A program made the position numbers and the translations under genes. Positions 35,204 to 46,515 of a stretch of 64,000 nt of DNA are shown here, in pieces. The DNA comes from Takakia lepidozioides (lineage: Eukaryota > Streptophyta > Takakiopsida > Takakiales > Takakiaceae). Location of the stretch: the NCBI GenBank assembly GCA_030704615.1, contig CM060732.1, forward strand, positions 13,640,001 through 13,704,000. Reading direction: 5' to 3'. The notes beneath the pieces were generated by a model. The model did not search any database, had not been told where the DNA came from, and was given only the letters and a program-made list of their open reading frames with translations. The first letter of the stretch is position 1, and each line of letters begins with the position of its first letter.

Positions 35204-36787
35204 ATGGTGAGGAAACATCGACCCGTCTCCCTTGAGGATGGGGAGGTAGTACCACATATCGATTGTGGCCCTAGAGCGACCGTTTTTCGTGGCGAGGAGC
35301 CACCCATTGCACCCGATCCAATACAGGCTGCCGGGCACAACCGTAGAAGGGACCGGGACCAAATTTCAGGTGATGCGGAGGATGTTGACACTCCGGGATC
35401 GAGTCGGGCGCGCCGCGGGTTGCCCCCTCGCGGGCCACCATGTCCAACCACGTCCACCTTTGACCCCCCCGACAGGATTGAGTGTTGGTGCACTAAGTGT
35501 TGGGAACGGATACCGCCGGGCGGCACCAGACCACCGAGGCGGCAACCGCATGTTGTCGAAAAACAGTACAAGAAGAACAAGATTGCGGATGCGGCAAAGG
35601 TGAGTGTTTTTCCCACCCCTCTCATTAACATTCATTTAAGGTACATTTAGGTTTATCTAATAATATAGTAGGATTGGTAAGCATACATGAATCAAAATTA
35701 CGACATAAGTATTGATGCATCGTTCACTACGCACATTGCAGCCACGACTTGATGCCCAAGCTCGCAATCACATTGCACAGGAGGCATTTCGCGCCGGTCT
35801 ACTTGCAGAATTTGTGCCAGAGCATGTGCCCGATGTGACCAGTTGGTTCCCCCAGCAACACGTAGATGAGATGCGTAGGGTCGAGGGGTATCGTAGGTGT
35901 CGTAGGCATTATGGCCGGCGACGAGCAGGCCCACCCCCCCCCCCCCCCCGTCTGTTTCTTTGCTTGATCCACCTCCGGTAGTACCTGATCCGGACGTTGT
36001 ACCCCCAGCTGTACCTCTGACATTACATCCTCAACCACCTCCACTTTCATCTCCTCCGCCAGCAGTACCACCTCCACCTCCACCTCCACGTGCATGTGCC
36101 CCCCGAACCCGTAGGAGGGGTCGGCTTTGCCCTAGGTTTCCTCCCCTTTGGCTTGGGCGGCTTGAGCCGGATCCTCGCCCCCGATGGGAAGCGCATAGGA
36201 CTATGTTACTGAGGACCGTCCAGCCTCGTTGTTGGGGGAATCATCTCGACCCTCCCCCCCCCATCCGAGAAAATGTGGAGTTCGAGTATTGGGGGAGACG
36301 GTATGTTGTGAGAGCCGCTACAGACCCTGCTATGGGTCGGGGTTTATTCACGGTCAATGATATTGTGGTTCTTCCTCGGAGAAACAACATAGTGGACTTG
36401 TTTCCCTACTACGGTCCATACTACACCTCCATGGAGTTCCGTACATTACGCCTCGAAGTCCCATACATCCTACCCTACATTTTGTGTGTCAACGGACAGG
36501 ATGTACGTAGACGGGGGTTGTCTCCCATTGAGATCAGATTTTGTGATGGTGACCCCGACATCTTCGGCAATGTTGCTGGGCTGGTCAATAGTTCTTTTGG
36601 TCATCCTAGGAGAACCAATGTAGTATGGGACGAGCGAAGCGATGGGCATGAGAGCTTTTGTGGTCATACATCAGTATACTGTGAGGGGATGCACATGTTT
36701 GTGATGTCATGTGCTAGTAGGACTATTAGGGCTGGCAGCGAACTATTTGCATCATACGAGTTCTCCCGGGATGATTGGGACCTCTGA
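35204..36787 (+). CDS. SET-domain-like protein, two exons, frameshift in a C16 tract
   Basis: SET proteins transfer methyl groups from AdoMet to lysines, usually on histones. Exon 1 35204-35599 starts at ATG and ends AAAG|GTGAGT; it encodes a basic region with CWCTKCWERIP. Exon 2 starts after TTGCAG at 35742 (phase 0). A run of 16 C at 35934-35949 shifts the frame; the next frame continues as a proline-rich linker and ends at TGA 36785-36787. The C-terminal 170 residues match SET order: GRGLFTVNDIVV, then GNVAGLVNSSFGHPRRTNVV (NHSC site, here NSSF), then RTIRAGSELFASYEF (GEEL.DY). The catalytic NHS motif is degenerate. The shift may be slippage or assembly error. Position among repeats suggests a mobile or captured gene. 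Confidence 0.6.
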
Positions 36788-38570
36788 TTACAGCATGAGT
36801 GGGATGTGTATGATAGAAATAGGGTTCATTTGAGACAGGGATCGCGTAGAGGGGCATTGTAGATATTTTCATGATGTACTTTGTATACATCCGATTAATC
36901 GATTGATGTAAAAAAAAAAATTGTTGCTCGTGTGGGTGCAACTTTGTATATGTGATCTAAACATACTTATGCACATGTGGACCAAATATTAGCTTGAACC
37001 AAGTTGATTCAATGGGTCATTCTAGTGTTGAACGCAGCTACATGTCATAGAGACGGAAAATTGCAGATGATTTTTTTTTTAATTCCATTTTCAAGCCATA
37101 TGCTTAATGATAGCATAGGCAATGTGCGTGCAAAATTTGGGAGTAAACAAAAGTCGTTTGGACCCATAACCAGATTTTGTTCTCTCATTTGCACTCCAAA
37201 GTTGAGTTATCTTCAACTTCATGCATTCTTCATAAAGAGTTATGCAAAAGTGAACCTAGAAACACACTTATTTTTTTTCCATTTTTTTTTGGTCCAATGT
37301 TTTTCATGGATGTAGTGGTGCAAAGCCCGATGTCACAAAACAAAATAGAGCTAAAACAAAAATCATTACGCCCCTCAAAACCGCAATCATATATTTTCTA
37401 AATACAAATATTTATTTTAGATTCATTTAAATTCGATTTAATTCAAAATTGGTGCAAGGGTGAGTGCGTCGTTGGGGAGGCAATTTTTTTTTTTTTTTTT
37501 TTCCGTCTGCTGGATTTTTGTACAGGTGTTGCACACATATTTAAGCACATGTAGGAAAAAATGAGGCTTGAGCCACATCCGTTTGTTGGGTGCAATGGCA
37601 TGAGAGGATTTTCTTTCACATTAACAAACAAAAATTGGTTGATAGGGTGAATGCGTCATTGGGGGGGGCAAATGATTTTGTTTGGGTTTGAAACTTTGCA
37701 TGCGTGTACGTTGCGCACATACATGTAATTATTGAATGACATATTTGATGCACGCACACATTGAAGGTTGTTGTTTGCATTTCTCTTATAATGAAGTGTA
37801 TGGTTGCAAGGACACATTATAATATATGTCCCTATGTTCATTTGTTCGTATCAGGACTTTGTCCATCTCTTCCCGGTCCTTTCTCTTGGCACCCTGTCGA
37901 ACGGCTTTTACTCACCCATCCCTTCACTATCCGAGGTGGAAACTCCAAGATAGAAGAGTTGGATATCTCTAAGCACTCAGCCCGCTCAGTACAATCAGTC
38001 ATGACCTGCAGCTAGTGAATCATGGTTGTGCTTCCCATTTGTATTCCTTCTTGCCTTCATGTTATCAATTTACCTTATCTGATACTGAAGCATCAGATTG
38101 CTTCAGTATCTTCTTAGTTCCAGTTAATCATGCATTCATTTCACAGCTTCACTCATGTCTCTCTACACAGTGTGCTTGTATCGAATAAGTATCAGATTAC
38201 GATTTATCAGGTACTAGGCCAATGTCAAAGTGACTCTAATCCGCCCTACAGTATCACTACAGCTCTGCATGAAATAAACCTCCATCAAGTCATCATCTCA
38301 TCTTCTGTGTAATCGTCATCCCTGTGCTCCAAGATCGTGCCCTCCGTCTGACCTTCTCCCATGATGTCTAAGAAGTGATCCAAGAAGTGATCCCCCAGAA
38401 GTCCCCGCTCTTCACTTTATCTACCTACAAGCTGTTCTAACCGCCTTGCTAACTAACCGTCACCCCTGAAGTAACATATTCCCTCTGCAGATGTTGTTCC
38501 TACACAGTCGTTCCCTGTCCATGTTAACCGTTCCCCCTGTACTGTGACAACTGTGCAAAATTTCGTTGGG
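36788..38570. other. No recognised gene
   Basis: AT-rich sequence with several long T or A runs (for example 37483-37501). No frame over 103 codons and no motif recognised. A short inverted pair, TATCTGATACTGAAGCATCA with TGATTGCTTCAGTATC, lies at 38075-38110. Confidence 0.4.
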
Positions 38571-38727
38571 CTGTGACTGGCTGTGACGACTGTGACGGCT
38601 ATGCCGGGCTGTGACTGGCTGTGTCGGCTGTGTCGGGCTGTGTTGGTTGTGACGGCTGTGTCGGGCTGTGTAAAGCTGTGGCGGGCTATGTCGGGCTGTG
38701 TAACGCTGTGGCAGGTTGTGTCGGGCT
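38571..38727 (+). repeat. GGCTGTG minisatellite
   Basis: About 15 imperfect units of a 10-11 bp motif, GGCTGTGWCG or GGGCTGTGTC, in tandem. Individual units vary (CTGTGACTGG, CTGTGGCGGG, CTATGTCGGG). Confidence 0.85.
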
Positions 38728-39039
38728 ATGTAACCCCCCCCTAAAGCTTGTTGTTATCACCCCTAAGGCTCCTGTTGGTCTCAGTCTGTGTAAAAATTAA
38801 GGGTACCCCACAGAACCTGTAAAAGCGTTAAAGTCCCAAGCAGCCCTCTAACATTTACCCCTCCCCCTCTCAAAAAGTCGTGTCCTCACGGTTTACTGCT
38901 TAGGATTAGTAAACATTTGTGATCGAACACCCTTCTGACGGTGAGAGTCTCGTGAAGGACTCCGTGTGCGAGCCCGAGGCCTGTCACTGGTTGACGGAGA
39001 TGATTGAGCACTACCTGGAAATGTCTGTCCCTCCTTTGG

Positions 39040-39987
39040 CTAATAACGAGGTAACCTCTCAGGCATAGGAGACCCCCGTCGTTTCTTCTCTGCCATCTGA
39101 ATTGCATAGTCCTCTGCCATGTCAAAAGAGTCCGCTGAAGAAACAGTAGTATCAGAATCCTCGTCACCCCTCAGGTGTTTTAATGGCCGAACTTTAAGTG
39201 GAATCCTCTGTGGCATACAATGTTGTCCAACCATATCTGGAAGTTTAAATTGCACAACTTGTTGCAAGCGCTGGCCCGCAAAATTAGTGAACGTCATGAA
39301 CTCCTTATCTATACAGGTAAGAGGTGTGCCAATGACTTGGGAACAGTGCAAGTATTTCCATGCCTCATGTCCCTTAAAGAAAATATCGTCAGGGCCGAAT
39401 TTCTGTGTTGTCAAATTGTTCCAAGCCGAATGAAACCATGAACGAAGTTGGGAATCCTTTTGCATCATAACTTTTGCATCATATAGGTACATATGAGGTG
39501 GCACTGAAGGTAAGACCCAATGATCCCCACTGGAATAACTCAGAAATCGCGATTGCATCTTCTGCTGCTCAATGTAATAACGTGCCAGAAAACAAGCAGC
39601 ATAGTATAATCCACAGCCCATGACAATACTTGCTACCTCCTTGGTCTTGGTATAAATGTACCCATGTACAACTTGGAAGGCAATTAATTCCTTCAACATG
39701 GTACTTGCTTCAGACCAGTACCTCGCAAAGTGATGATCCTCAATGGGTCGATTGTTTGGAAGAACCTTAGTCCTAGTTGCCACTGGCAGCCAAATGCGCA
39801 TGATCTGGTAGTAATGTGCCAACGACTGCGGAGGACTAAATTCCTTCCAAGCCAAATCCAACACAATGGGAATTTGGTTGAAGGGCATAATCATAGCCCG
39901 ACTGTACTCTCGTGCAGCAGGAGTCTTAGGTGGGTTAAAAGCAGCATCCCCCCATACCTTATCAACTAATTGTTTTCGTTGTCTTTA
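39040..39987 (-). CDS. Unrecognised protein or exon, 285 codons from ATG
   Basis: The frame is open from 39987 (after a stop near 39990) and from the ATG at 39894 to the TAA near 39040. I do not recognise the family. The protein is rich in aromatic residues and has no long hydrophobic helix. Blocks are AWKEFSPPQSLAHYYQIMR, EASTMLKELIAFQVVHGYIY and KFGPDDIFFKGHEAWKYLH. The C-terminal 60 residues are acidic and then basic (HLRGDEDSD...EKKRRGSP). Such large aromatic-rich frames are common as accessory ORFs of plant gypsy elements. A sequence resembling a splice acceptor upstream could make it an internal exon. Length and codon character argue for recent coding function. Confidence 0.5.
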
Positions 39988-39990
39988 CAG

Positions 39991-40492
39991 CAATGAACCG
40001 GAGACACATGGTGCGAAGCGACAGTGTGGGGGCATCATCGGGATTCCATGAAGCTCAATACATACAGGGAGTGGGGAAGGAGAACACCCTTACCTTGAGG
40101 AGCGACTTGCACATATACACACTCAGGAAAAAAGCTACGTTCTTCCTCCCTATGTGGCGGTAGTAGCCAATGCTCAAGCAGAGGAGCAATGGACAAGAGT
40201 GTCTCAAATGGCAGAATGGCTAGCGCAAAGAAGGGCGGCTTTGCAACGCGGTCGGGTACAGCCCTATGTGGATGGGGAGGCGGAGGAGGGTTTTGGAAGC
40301 GAGGAGCCAACAACGGAGGAAGAATCCTCTGATGAGAGTGGTGAGGAGGAGAGCAGTGGGGACAGAATTACAACTCCAGAGAATGGTCTTGAGGAAACAG
40401 AGGGTCCACATCTGGGGACAATTGTACCAGGGGGATTAGACCATATAGCTATGGAGTATGCAGATGACGTTCCGCGTCCAATGGAACAGTAG
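39991..40492 (+). CDS. Acidic C-terminal exon or ORF, unrecognised
   Basis: The plus frame ending at TAG 40490-40492 reads back through QWTRVSQMAEWLAQRRAALQ and an acidic tail with EEESSDESGEEESS. A strong acceptor-like TTTCTTTACAG-type sequence lies at about 39980-39990, so this may be a last exon. Part of it (from about 40270) is duplicated with decay at 41217-41400. Function unknown. Confidence 0.35.
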
Positions 40493-40974
40493 CTGTACTC
40501 ATAGAGAATTTTGGAAGTTAGCTACTGTTTCAGAGTATACATAGTCCATGCTCGCAGTTGTTTTCACGATGGGGTCCTATGGAGCATAAGACTTACTTCA
40601 AATTCAATTTAAATTGCTTCCAAGATGTTCAACTGTGCCAATGCCATTTCTCTTAAGTGTACCCGTTTTTGGAGGTGCTTTCAATGGGCTCCCAATATGC
40701 ATAGACCATAAATTTGACCTTAAGGAAAAATTTACGTCATTGAAACTGGGAGAACAGATGTAAAACTTTCTTTGTAACATGATGATCACGGCTTACCATC
40801 GGCTCACATGAGCATAGCTTCTATGCTCACGTCAATGACAGAGGCATTCGACAGCTTTGTCCAAATATACATTTCCTCTTTGGAGTCACGCCCTTTAGGT
40901 CGGTGCCGATTATGCACTGTGTGACCATTGTTTTATACATAGTCTTTATATTTTTCATCAGAAATAACCTTACT

Positions 40975-41755
40975 GTGTAGTAGAAATCAATATGATCATC
41001 GATTTGTGAAGTATGAGGATGAATCGCCGAGTGGATATTGCAACTATAGAAGTCGTTGCTGACTACCTGGGCTTGCCCCAGACGCCATAGTCATAGTCGG
41101 TGAGGACTATTAAGAAGGAGTCGTGATAGACGTTGGAATAATAGTCGGTGCCGACTATTAGGTTGGGAGTCAAGATATAGGTCAATTTGCGAATGGATAG
41201 TGTATTGGTTGATAATGAGGAGGGAGGGTTTTGGAAGCGACGAGCCAACAACGGAGGAAGAGTAAGAGAAAGTGGTGGGGAGGAGAGCATTGGGGACACA
41301 ATTACAACCTAAGAGAATGGACTTCAAGAAACTAAGGGTTCACATCTCAGGACAAATGTACCACGGGGATTACACCATATAGAACAGTAGCTCTACTCAT
41401 AGAGAATTTTGGAAGTTAGGTACTCTTTCAAAGTGTAGATAGTCCATGCTCGCAGCTGTTTTCACGATGGGGGTCCTGTGGAGCATAAGACTTACTTGAG
41501 TTCAATAGAAGTCAATATGATCATCGATTTGTGAAGTACGAGGATGAATTGCCGAGTGGATGATGCAACTTATATTGAAGTCGTTGCCGACTACCTGGGC
41601 TTGCCCCAGACGCCATAGTCATAGTCGGTGACGACTATTAAGAAGGAGTCGTGACAGATGTTGGAACAATAGTCGGTGCCGACTATTAGGTTGGGGTTTG
41701 AGATATAGGTCAATTTGCGAATGGATAGTCTATTGGTTGATAATGAGCGAAATTT
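40975..41755. repeat. Local tandem duplication, ~530-bp period
   Basis: 40975-41225 matches 41505-41755 and 40270-40610 matches 41217-41510, so a ~530-bp block was duplicated in tandem with a partial third copy. Each copy of the first block contains a near-palindrome ATAGTCGGTGCCGACTAT and an ATAGTCATAGTCGG run. Confidence 0.8.
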
Positions 41756-42280
41756 CAAGGAAGCCGATTCACGGGTTAAGATAATCATATCAATGGAAGT
41801 AGAAATTGATGATTTGAAGAAGGGGATGGCCGAATTGTGCAACGAGAGAGCTTCGATACTTGAGGACTTGGACTTTTGAGGGCTGCGATGAAGGTCCATG
41901 AAAGGGAGGTTGAAGAGCAGAAATATGCTCTTGAAGTGGTAGCTCATAGAAACAAGTATTATTAGATTGGAAGAAAAGTTTCAAGCAAGAAATGGGCAAT
42001 CTTGTATCCCGATTGAGAAAGGAGGAAACATATTGCGTAGACATGCAGATTGCACATGAGAGATTTGTAGATACACCGTTAGGGGAAAGGTGTAAGACCT
42101 CGTAGAAGAAAATGAATATTATGCACGGAAATGAAATCAGATGCTGCTTTGGAGAAAAGAACAAATCCAAAGAGAAAAAACGTGATAGCAAACTTTATTG
42201 CGGAAATGGAAAGTAGTACACTTAGTCCGCAAATAGGGAGGCGGAAAGAAGATTGAAAATCAAAATGCCCATGTTTTCTC
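41756..42280. other. Decayed plus-strand coding-like region
   Basis: Following the duplication, short plus-strand frames with coiled-coil character (E/K/L-rich, for example around 41765-41880) are interrupted by stops. No family assigned. Confidence 0.25.
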
Positions 42281-42874
42281 TTACAACCTGTGGCGGCAAA
42301 GCGGACATGTGCCATTGTGGTGAACCCAAGTCTCAATGCACGCACTGTGGAATGAGTGTGCGTAGGTTGTCACCGTGCGCATACATTCTCCAGCTTGGAC
42401 ACATTGGAGGCAAATACTGCACGACTGTATTGCGTGTGCTTCCGGCGGCAGAACAAACTCCGGAGCTTCTCTGTTGAAGACCTCCATGGAAGCAGCAATC
42501 CAATGCAATTCGTCCTCCCCGGCAATGTCCAATTCCTCAAAGGCATGTATAGGATCATACTGTGCACCTGCATCTTTGTCCTCGGATGCTTCTTCCGACG
42601 AGTCCGAATCCATAAAAACCCACCACGAAACTCCATCTGCCGAAAATGCAAGGCTATCGCCGATGGCTTTGTCGAACTGCGAAAAACAAAGCAACTGAGG
42701 GGACTGAGGCCTCTCCTCGTCAGATTCCACCGGTGCGCTGCTAGTTTCCCCTGCAGCATTGTCCATCTTTGGAGCCGGACCATCGTTCGGAATTTCCCGC
42801 TGCTCAGGGGGCAGAGGCGTTTCGTTGTCCGATTGCTGCACGGGATCATTGTTGGTTCCTACATCATTGTCCAT
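42281..42874 (-). CDS. RING-H2 finger protein with a missing zinc ligand
   Basis: A 197-residue single-exon frame. RING-H2 proteins usually act as E3 ubiquitin ligases that bind an E2 enzyme. The N-terminal 140 residues are acidic and low in complexity. The C-terminus carries the finger: CSIC at 152-155, AHSFHSAC with H173, H176 and C179, W182, and CPLC at 190-193. The position that should hold the third zinc-binding cysteine (C-x-H-x2-H-x2-C) is Tyr171, codon TAC; a Cys codon TGC differs by one base. The finger may therefore bind zinc poorly. No membrane segment is present. The frame is intact and is flanked by palindromic AATCGGCACCGACTAT sequence on its upstream side, near 43118. Confidence 0.8.
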   Translation of the reverse strand: MDNDVGTNNDPVQQSDNETPLPPEQREIPNDGPAPKMDNAAGETSSAPVESDEERPQSPQLLCFSQFDKAIGDSLAFSADGVSWWVFMDSDSSEEASEDKDAGAQYDPIHAFEELDIAGEDELHWIAASMEVFNREAPEFVLPPEAHAIQSCSICLQCVQAGECMRTVTTYAHSFHSACIETWVHHNGTCPLCRHRL

Positions 42875-43134
42875 AGTGGAGGGTCACCACTGTTTGTAAA
42901 GTCCCCGAAATGGTGTAGTCGGTCCCAACTTCACCTTCACCACCAAAGCAAATGGTCGAAGGGAATGAAAAACCACATGTGCATTTAATCTCCACGTCAT
43001 GGCTTTCCTGTCGGGCCACCGCTCGTTCAAAAAATGGTTTTTTATTCATATGACTGCCTATTCCCGCGGCCCAATTCCTCACGACCTATTCCCGCGATGG
43101 AAATTCCGGCGTCCTATAATCGGCACCGACTATG

Positions 43135-44565
43135 TAGGTTCGTATTAGGATGACCATGGTTGTTCCAATCTAAAGCTAAAAATGATTGGGGGAAAGGCAC
43201 TTTGACTATGGGAAAAGGAGAACAAAAGGTGGTGTTGCAAATGTACCCAATAGCATATCATGGGGAGACACAGGAGATAGAATCTGAGTTTACCTCTGAA
43301 GCTGACGAGAGGACTAGTGACACCGACAGTGATCTTCAAGCCCTACCATTGTCACCTAAACATACACGGAGCCGGCGGATCTACCGCTGTGCTAATCTAG
43401 GAGAGTATCCTTGGCATGGTGATTTTGATAGTGACTCTGATCATGCTATCTTGCGATGGGAGGGAGCCCGATCTTCTTACATGGTGCAGCATGAATCTGA
43501 GTGGGAAGAGGCCACCACGTCGGAAGATATCGCGTGGTATGATTCGGCTGATGATAACCGTGCTCCATTGATAAAGAAGGACCCTTACCAAACCTTGAAT
43601 TTGAATACAGCTGTTGAGCCCAATGACATTATAATTTCTGCGGCAATCCCATCAAATGAATTGTCTATGTGGAAGGAGTTTTTCCAGAAACATCGTATGG
43701 CTTTTGCATGGACTTATACTGATCTTTGGGGTGTACCCCCAGAAATTTGCCAGCATCGCATTATATTGGAGGAATGAGCAATGCTAGCACGGCAACGCCA
43801 ACATCGATTGAATCCTAAATAATCTCTGTTGGTTAAAGAAGAATTGGACAAATTGTTAGCTGCTGGATTCATTTATCCTGTACCTTATAGTGATTGGGTA
43901 TCGCCTATAGTGGTCGTACCCAAAAAGCAATCGGGCAAAGTACGAATCTGTCAAGATTTCCGGAAACTTAATGCTGTGACTCGAAAGGATTATTTTCCAT
44001 TACCTTTCACTGATACTATTCTGGATGCAGTAGCGGGCCATGAGTGTTATTCTTTCCTCGATGGTTTTTCTGGTTATAATCAGATCACGATCGCAGAAGA
44101 GGATCGGCCTAAAACTATTTTTACCACCGATTGGGGCACTTATGCCTATAAAGTCATGCCCTTCGGACTTTGCAATGCTCCTGCTACGTTTCAACGAGTA
44201 ATGACTGCCGCTTTTCAGGATTACTTGCGTCTATTTATGGAGATTTTCTTGGACAATTTTTGTGTCTATAGCAGCAAAGCAACACATGCTGAGATGTTGG
44301 AGCTGTGCTTTCTAAAATATAAAGAGTATGGAATCTCTCTGAATGCCGGAAAATGTCAATTTCTGGTTACCAAGGGGAAGCTTTTAGGCCATATTGTATC
44401 AATTCGAGGGATATCGACTGACCCCACTAAGATTGAGATTATTGTCCAATTACCTACCCCCACAACGGTAACAGAGGTGCGTGCCTTTCTGGGCCATGTG
44501 GGGTACTATCGCCGTTTTATCCGTCGATATGCTCTACCATTGACACAATTATTGAAACACGATGC
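43135..44565 (+). pseudogene. Protease tail and reverse transcriptase (gypsy B)
   Basis: One frame holds the spacer (43160-43777) and RT (43829-44565), separated by a TGA at 43775-43777 and a TAA near 43820. RT blocks are GKVRICQDFRKLNAVTRKD, FLDGFSGYNQITIAEEDR and MPFGLCNAPATFQR. The active site reads IFLDNFCVYSS: the second aspartate of the essential D-D pair is Asn (AAT for GAT), which should abolish polymerase activity. The connection domain LGHVGYYRRFIRRYA is intact. Confidence 0.9.
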
Positions 44566-45539
44566 CGAGCAAACAGTGGACAAGGGAGTGTCAGCATTCT
44601 TTTCAAGAATTAAAAGGGCGATTGATAAAGGCGCCTATCTTGATTTCCCCCGATTGGACTAAGGAGTTTCAGGTCTATGTGGATGCTTCAAACAATGCTA
44701 TTGGTAGCGTTTTGAGTCAGAGGGATGAAAAGTCGTTTGATCATCCGATATATTTTGCGAGTCGTCAATTGGCTGCGGCGGAGAAAAATTATACTACCAC
44801 TGAACGAGAAGGTTTGGGCATGATTTATTCAGTTCAGAAGTATCGCCATTATTTATTGGGTTATCCATTTGTTTTTCATGTTGATCATGATGCACTAAAA
44901 TATCTCATTAATAAACCTCAGCTGAGTGGCAGAGTGGCCCGGTGGGTTATTTTATTGCAAGAATTTACTTTTAAAATTGTGGTTCACCCTGGGCGCAAGC
45001 ATGCCAATGCTGATCATTTAAGTCGTCTATCGAAGGAAGTCGGCGAGGAGCCGATAGATGATTCTCTCCCGGATGCTGCCCTTTTTGTGGTTGATGTGAT
45101 GACAGGAGAGTATGCTCTCATCTTTAATTACTTATCGTTACAACAATTTCCAGAGGGTTATACTGAGAAGCAGAAGCGTCAGCTGGTAGAGAAGACTGCG
45201 CCTTATACGATTATTGGTGACACATTATATAAGCTAGGGAATGATGGTGTATTGCGCCGTTGCATCTTGGAAGCTAAGGTTCCAACGATACTTGAGGGGT
45301 GCCATGCCGATTCTTGTGGTGGCCATTTTGCAGGGGATGCCACCGGACGGAAAGTATTATTGGCAGGTTATTGGTGGCCTACCCTATTTAAAGATGCTTT
45401 TGCTTATGTGCATCGTTGTGATGCATGCCAACGTATTGGCAGACGTGCGCGATCGAGTTCTATGCCCCTGGTTCCCATCCTTGCACAAGCACCTTTTGAG
45501 AAGTGGGGTATCGATTTGGTTGTCCTCGAGAGCTTGTGA
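44562..45539 (+). pseudogene. RNase H and N-terminal integrase (gypsy B)
   Basis: RNase H starts with QVYVDASNNAIGSVLSQ and includes TTTEREGLGMIYSVQKYRHY and DHDALKYL. The integrase zinc finger shows H...H with CDACQRIG. The first catalytic residue of the core is in KWGIDLVV at about 45508-45531; immediately after this the sequence jumps to LVSDRGTHF, so about 50-60 residues of the core are deleted. Confidence 0.9.
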
Positions 45540-46200
45540 GCGACCGTGGTACTCATTTTTTAAATTCTATTATTGAGCATATGACGGCCAAATATGTCAT
45601 TAAACACGGAAGACTACTCCTTATCACCCACGGGCTAATGGTCAGACGGAGAAGACCAATGGGTTACTTTGTGGTATCCTAACAAAGACAATTTCTAGTA
45701 TTGGCAGCGATTGGGATACTAAATTATTTTCTGCATTATGGGCCTATCGGACTGCATTTAAAGTTACTACTGGATTTACTCCCTTCCAGTTGGTTTATGG
45801 ACAAGAGGCAATATTGCCTATTGAGCTTGAAATTCCTTCCCTACGCATAGCTATCGAGGAACGTTTGGGCGATGTTCCATCCCTATCGGCTCGTCTGTTG
45901 CAATTGGTTAAAATGGATGAACTTTGTCAGCAGGCGTTACAGAACATTGAAGTCACCCAACTGCGGCGGAAGGATTATTATGATAGCCGCCTTAAGCCCA
46001 AGATCTTTAAAGCTCAAGATTTGGTTCTCCTTTATGATAGCCGTTTTCAAAAATTTCCTGGTAAATTGAAGATGAGGTGGCTCGGGCCCTATCGGGTGGT
46101 GGAAGCTTTTCCAAATGGCTCTATACAATTGGCTACCATAACTGGCAACCCATTGCTGACCCGCATTAACGGCGATCGTCTTAAGTTGTGCTTGACCTAA
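45540..46200 (+). pseudogene. Integrase core remainder and C-terminal domain (gypsy B)
   Basis: After the deletion the core resumes with the second Asp (SDRGTHFLNSIIEH) and PRANGQTEKTNG with the catalytic Glu, in shifting frames. The 136-codon frame at 45790-46200 carries FQLVYGQEAILPIELEIPS and the GPY/F-type C-terminal module MRWLGPYRVVEAF. It ends at TAA 46198-46200, in place. Confidence 0.88.
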
Positions 46201-46228
46201 TGTTTCTGTGGGTAGAATTTAGGTTAAG

Positions 46229-46480
46229 TAGGAGGGGGTGTCAATATGTATGTGTCTGTCAGCATTGTCATTATGAGTATATTTACGCCGTTACGCCGTT
46301 GGCTGTACAATCTGTTACAATGTTGGGGGTGGCGATTAGGTTTTAATGATTGACTCCGTATTTGCCAGCTGTTAAGACAGATTACCCTGAGCGATAGATA
46401 GGAGTGGGGCTCTTCTTGCCATTCTTATGGCTATCCTTCTTGTTCTCTACCAGTGTTCTTGCAATTCACAAAGTATGTCA
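46229..46480 (+). repeat. Polypurine tract and start of 3' LTR (gypsy B)
   Basis: A purine tract AGTAGGAGGGGG is followed by TGTCAATATG at 46239, the expected start of an LTR. The LTR end is not identified; a candidate CA lies near 46480. No second LTR copy is in the window to confirm it. Confidence 0.5.
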
Positions 46481-46515
46481 CAGTGAGAAGTGAGAGTACT
46501 GAGCGATAGAGAGTA

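Larger units (their letters stand above)
43130..46238 (+). mobile_element. Ty3/gypsy element B, 5' truncated
   Basis: The element starts inside the end of the protease (VLGRPWL-type residues with TGA in place of Arg at about 43150), then RT, RNase H, integrase and a purine tract before a TG at 46239. Gag and the 5' LTR are absent. Gene order and RT blocks resemble Gypsy-1 more than family A. Damage: two stops before RT, a frameshift at the RT/RNase H border, a deletion in the integrase core and a changed RT active site. Confidence 0.92.

Noticed and set aside
38571-38727. CRISPR-like repeat array
   Set aside because: No spacers and short degenerate units in a plant nuclear context; it is a minisatellite.
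42356-42988. 210-codon plus-strand frame opposite the RING gene
   Set aside because: Antisense of the RING-H2 frame; C/H-rich appearance comes from the opposite strand.
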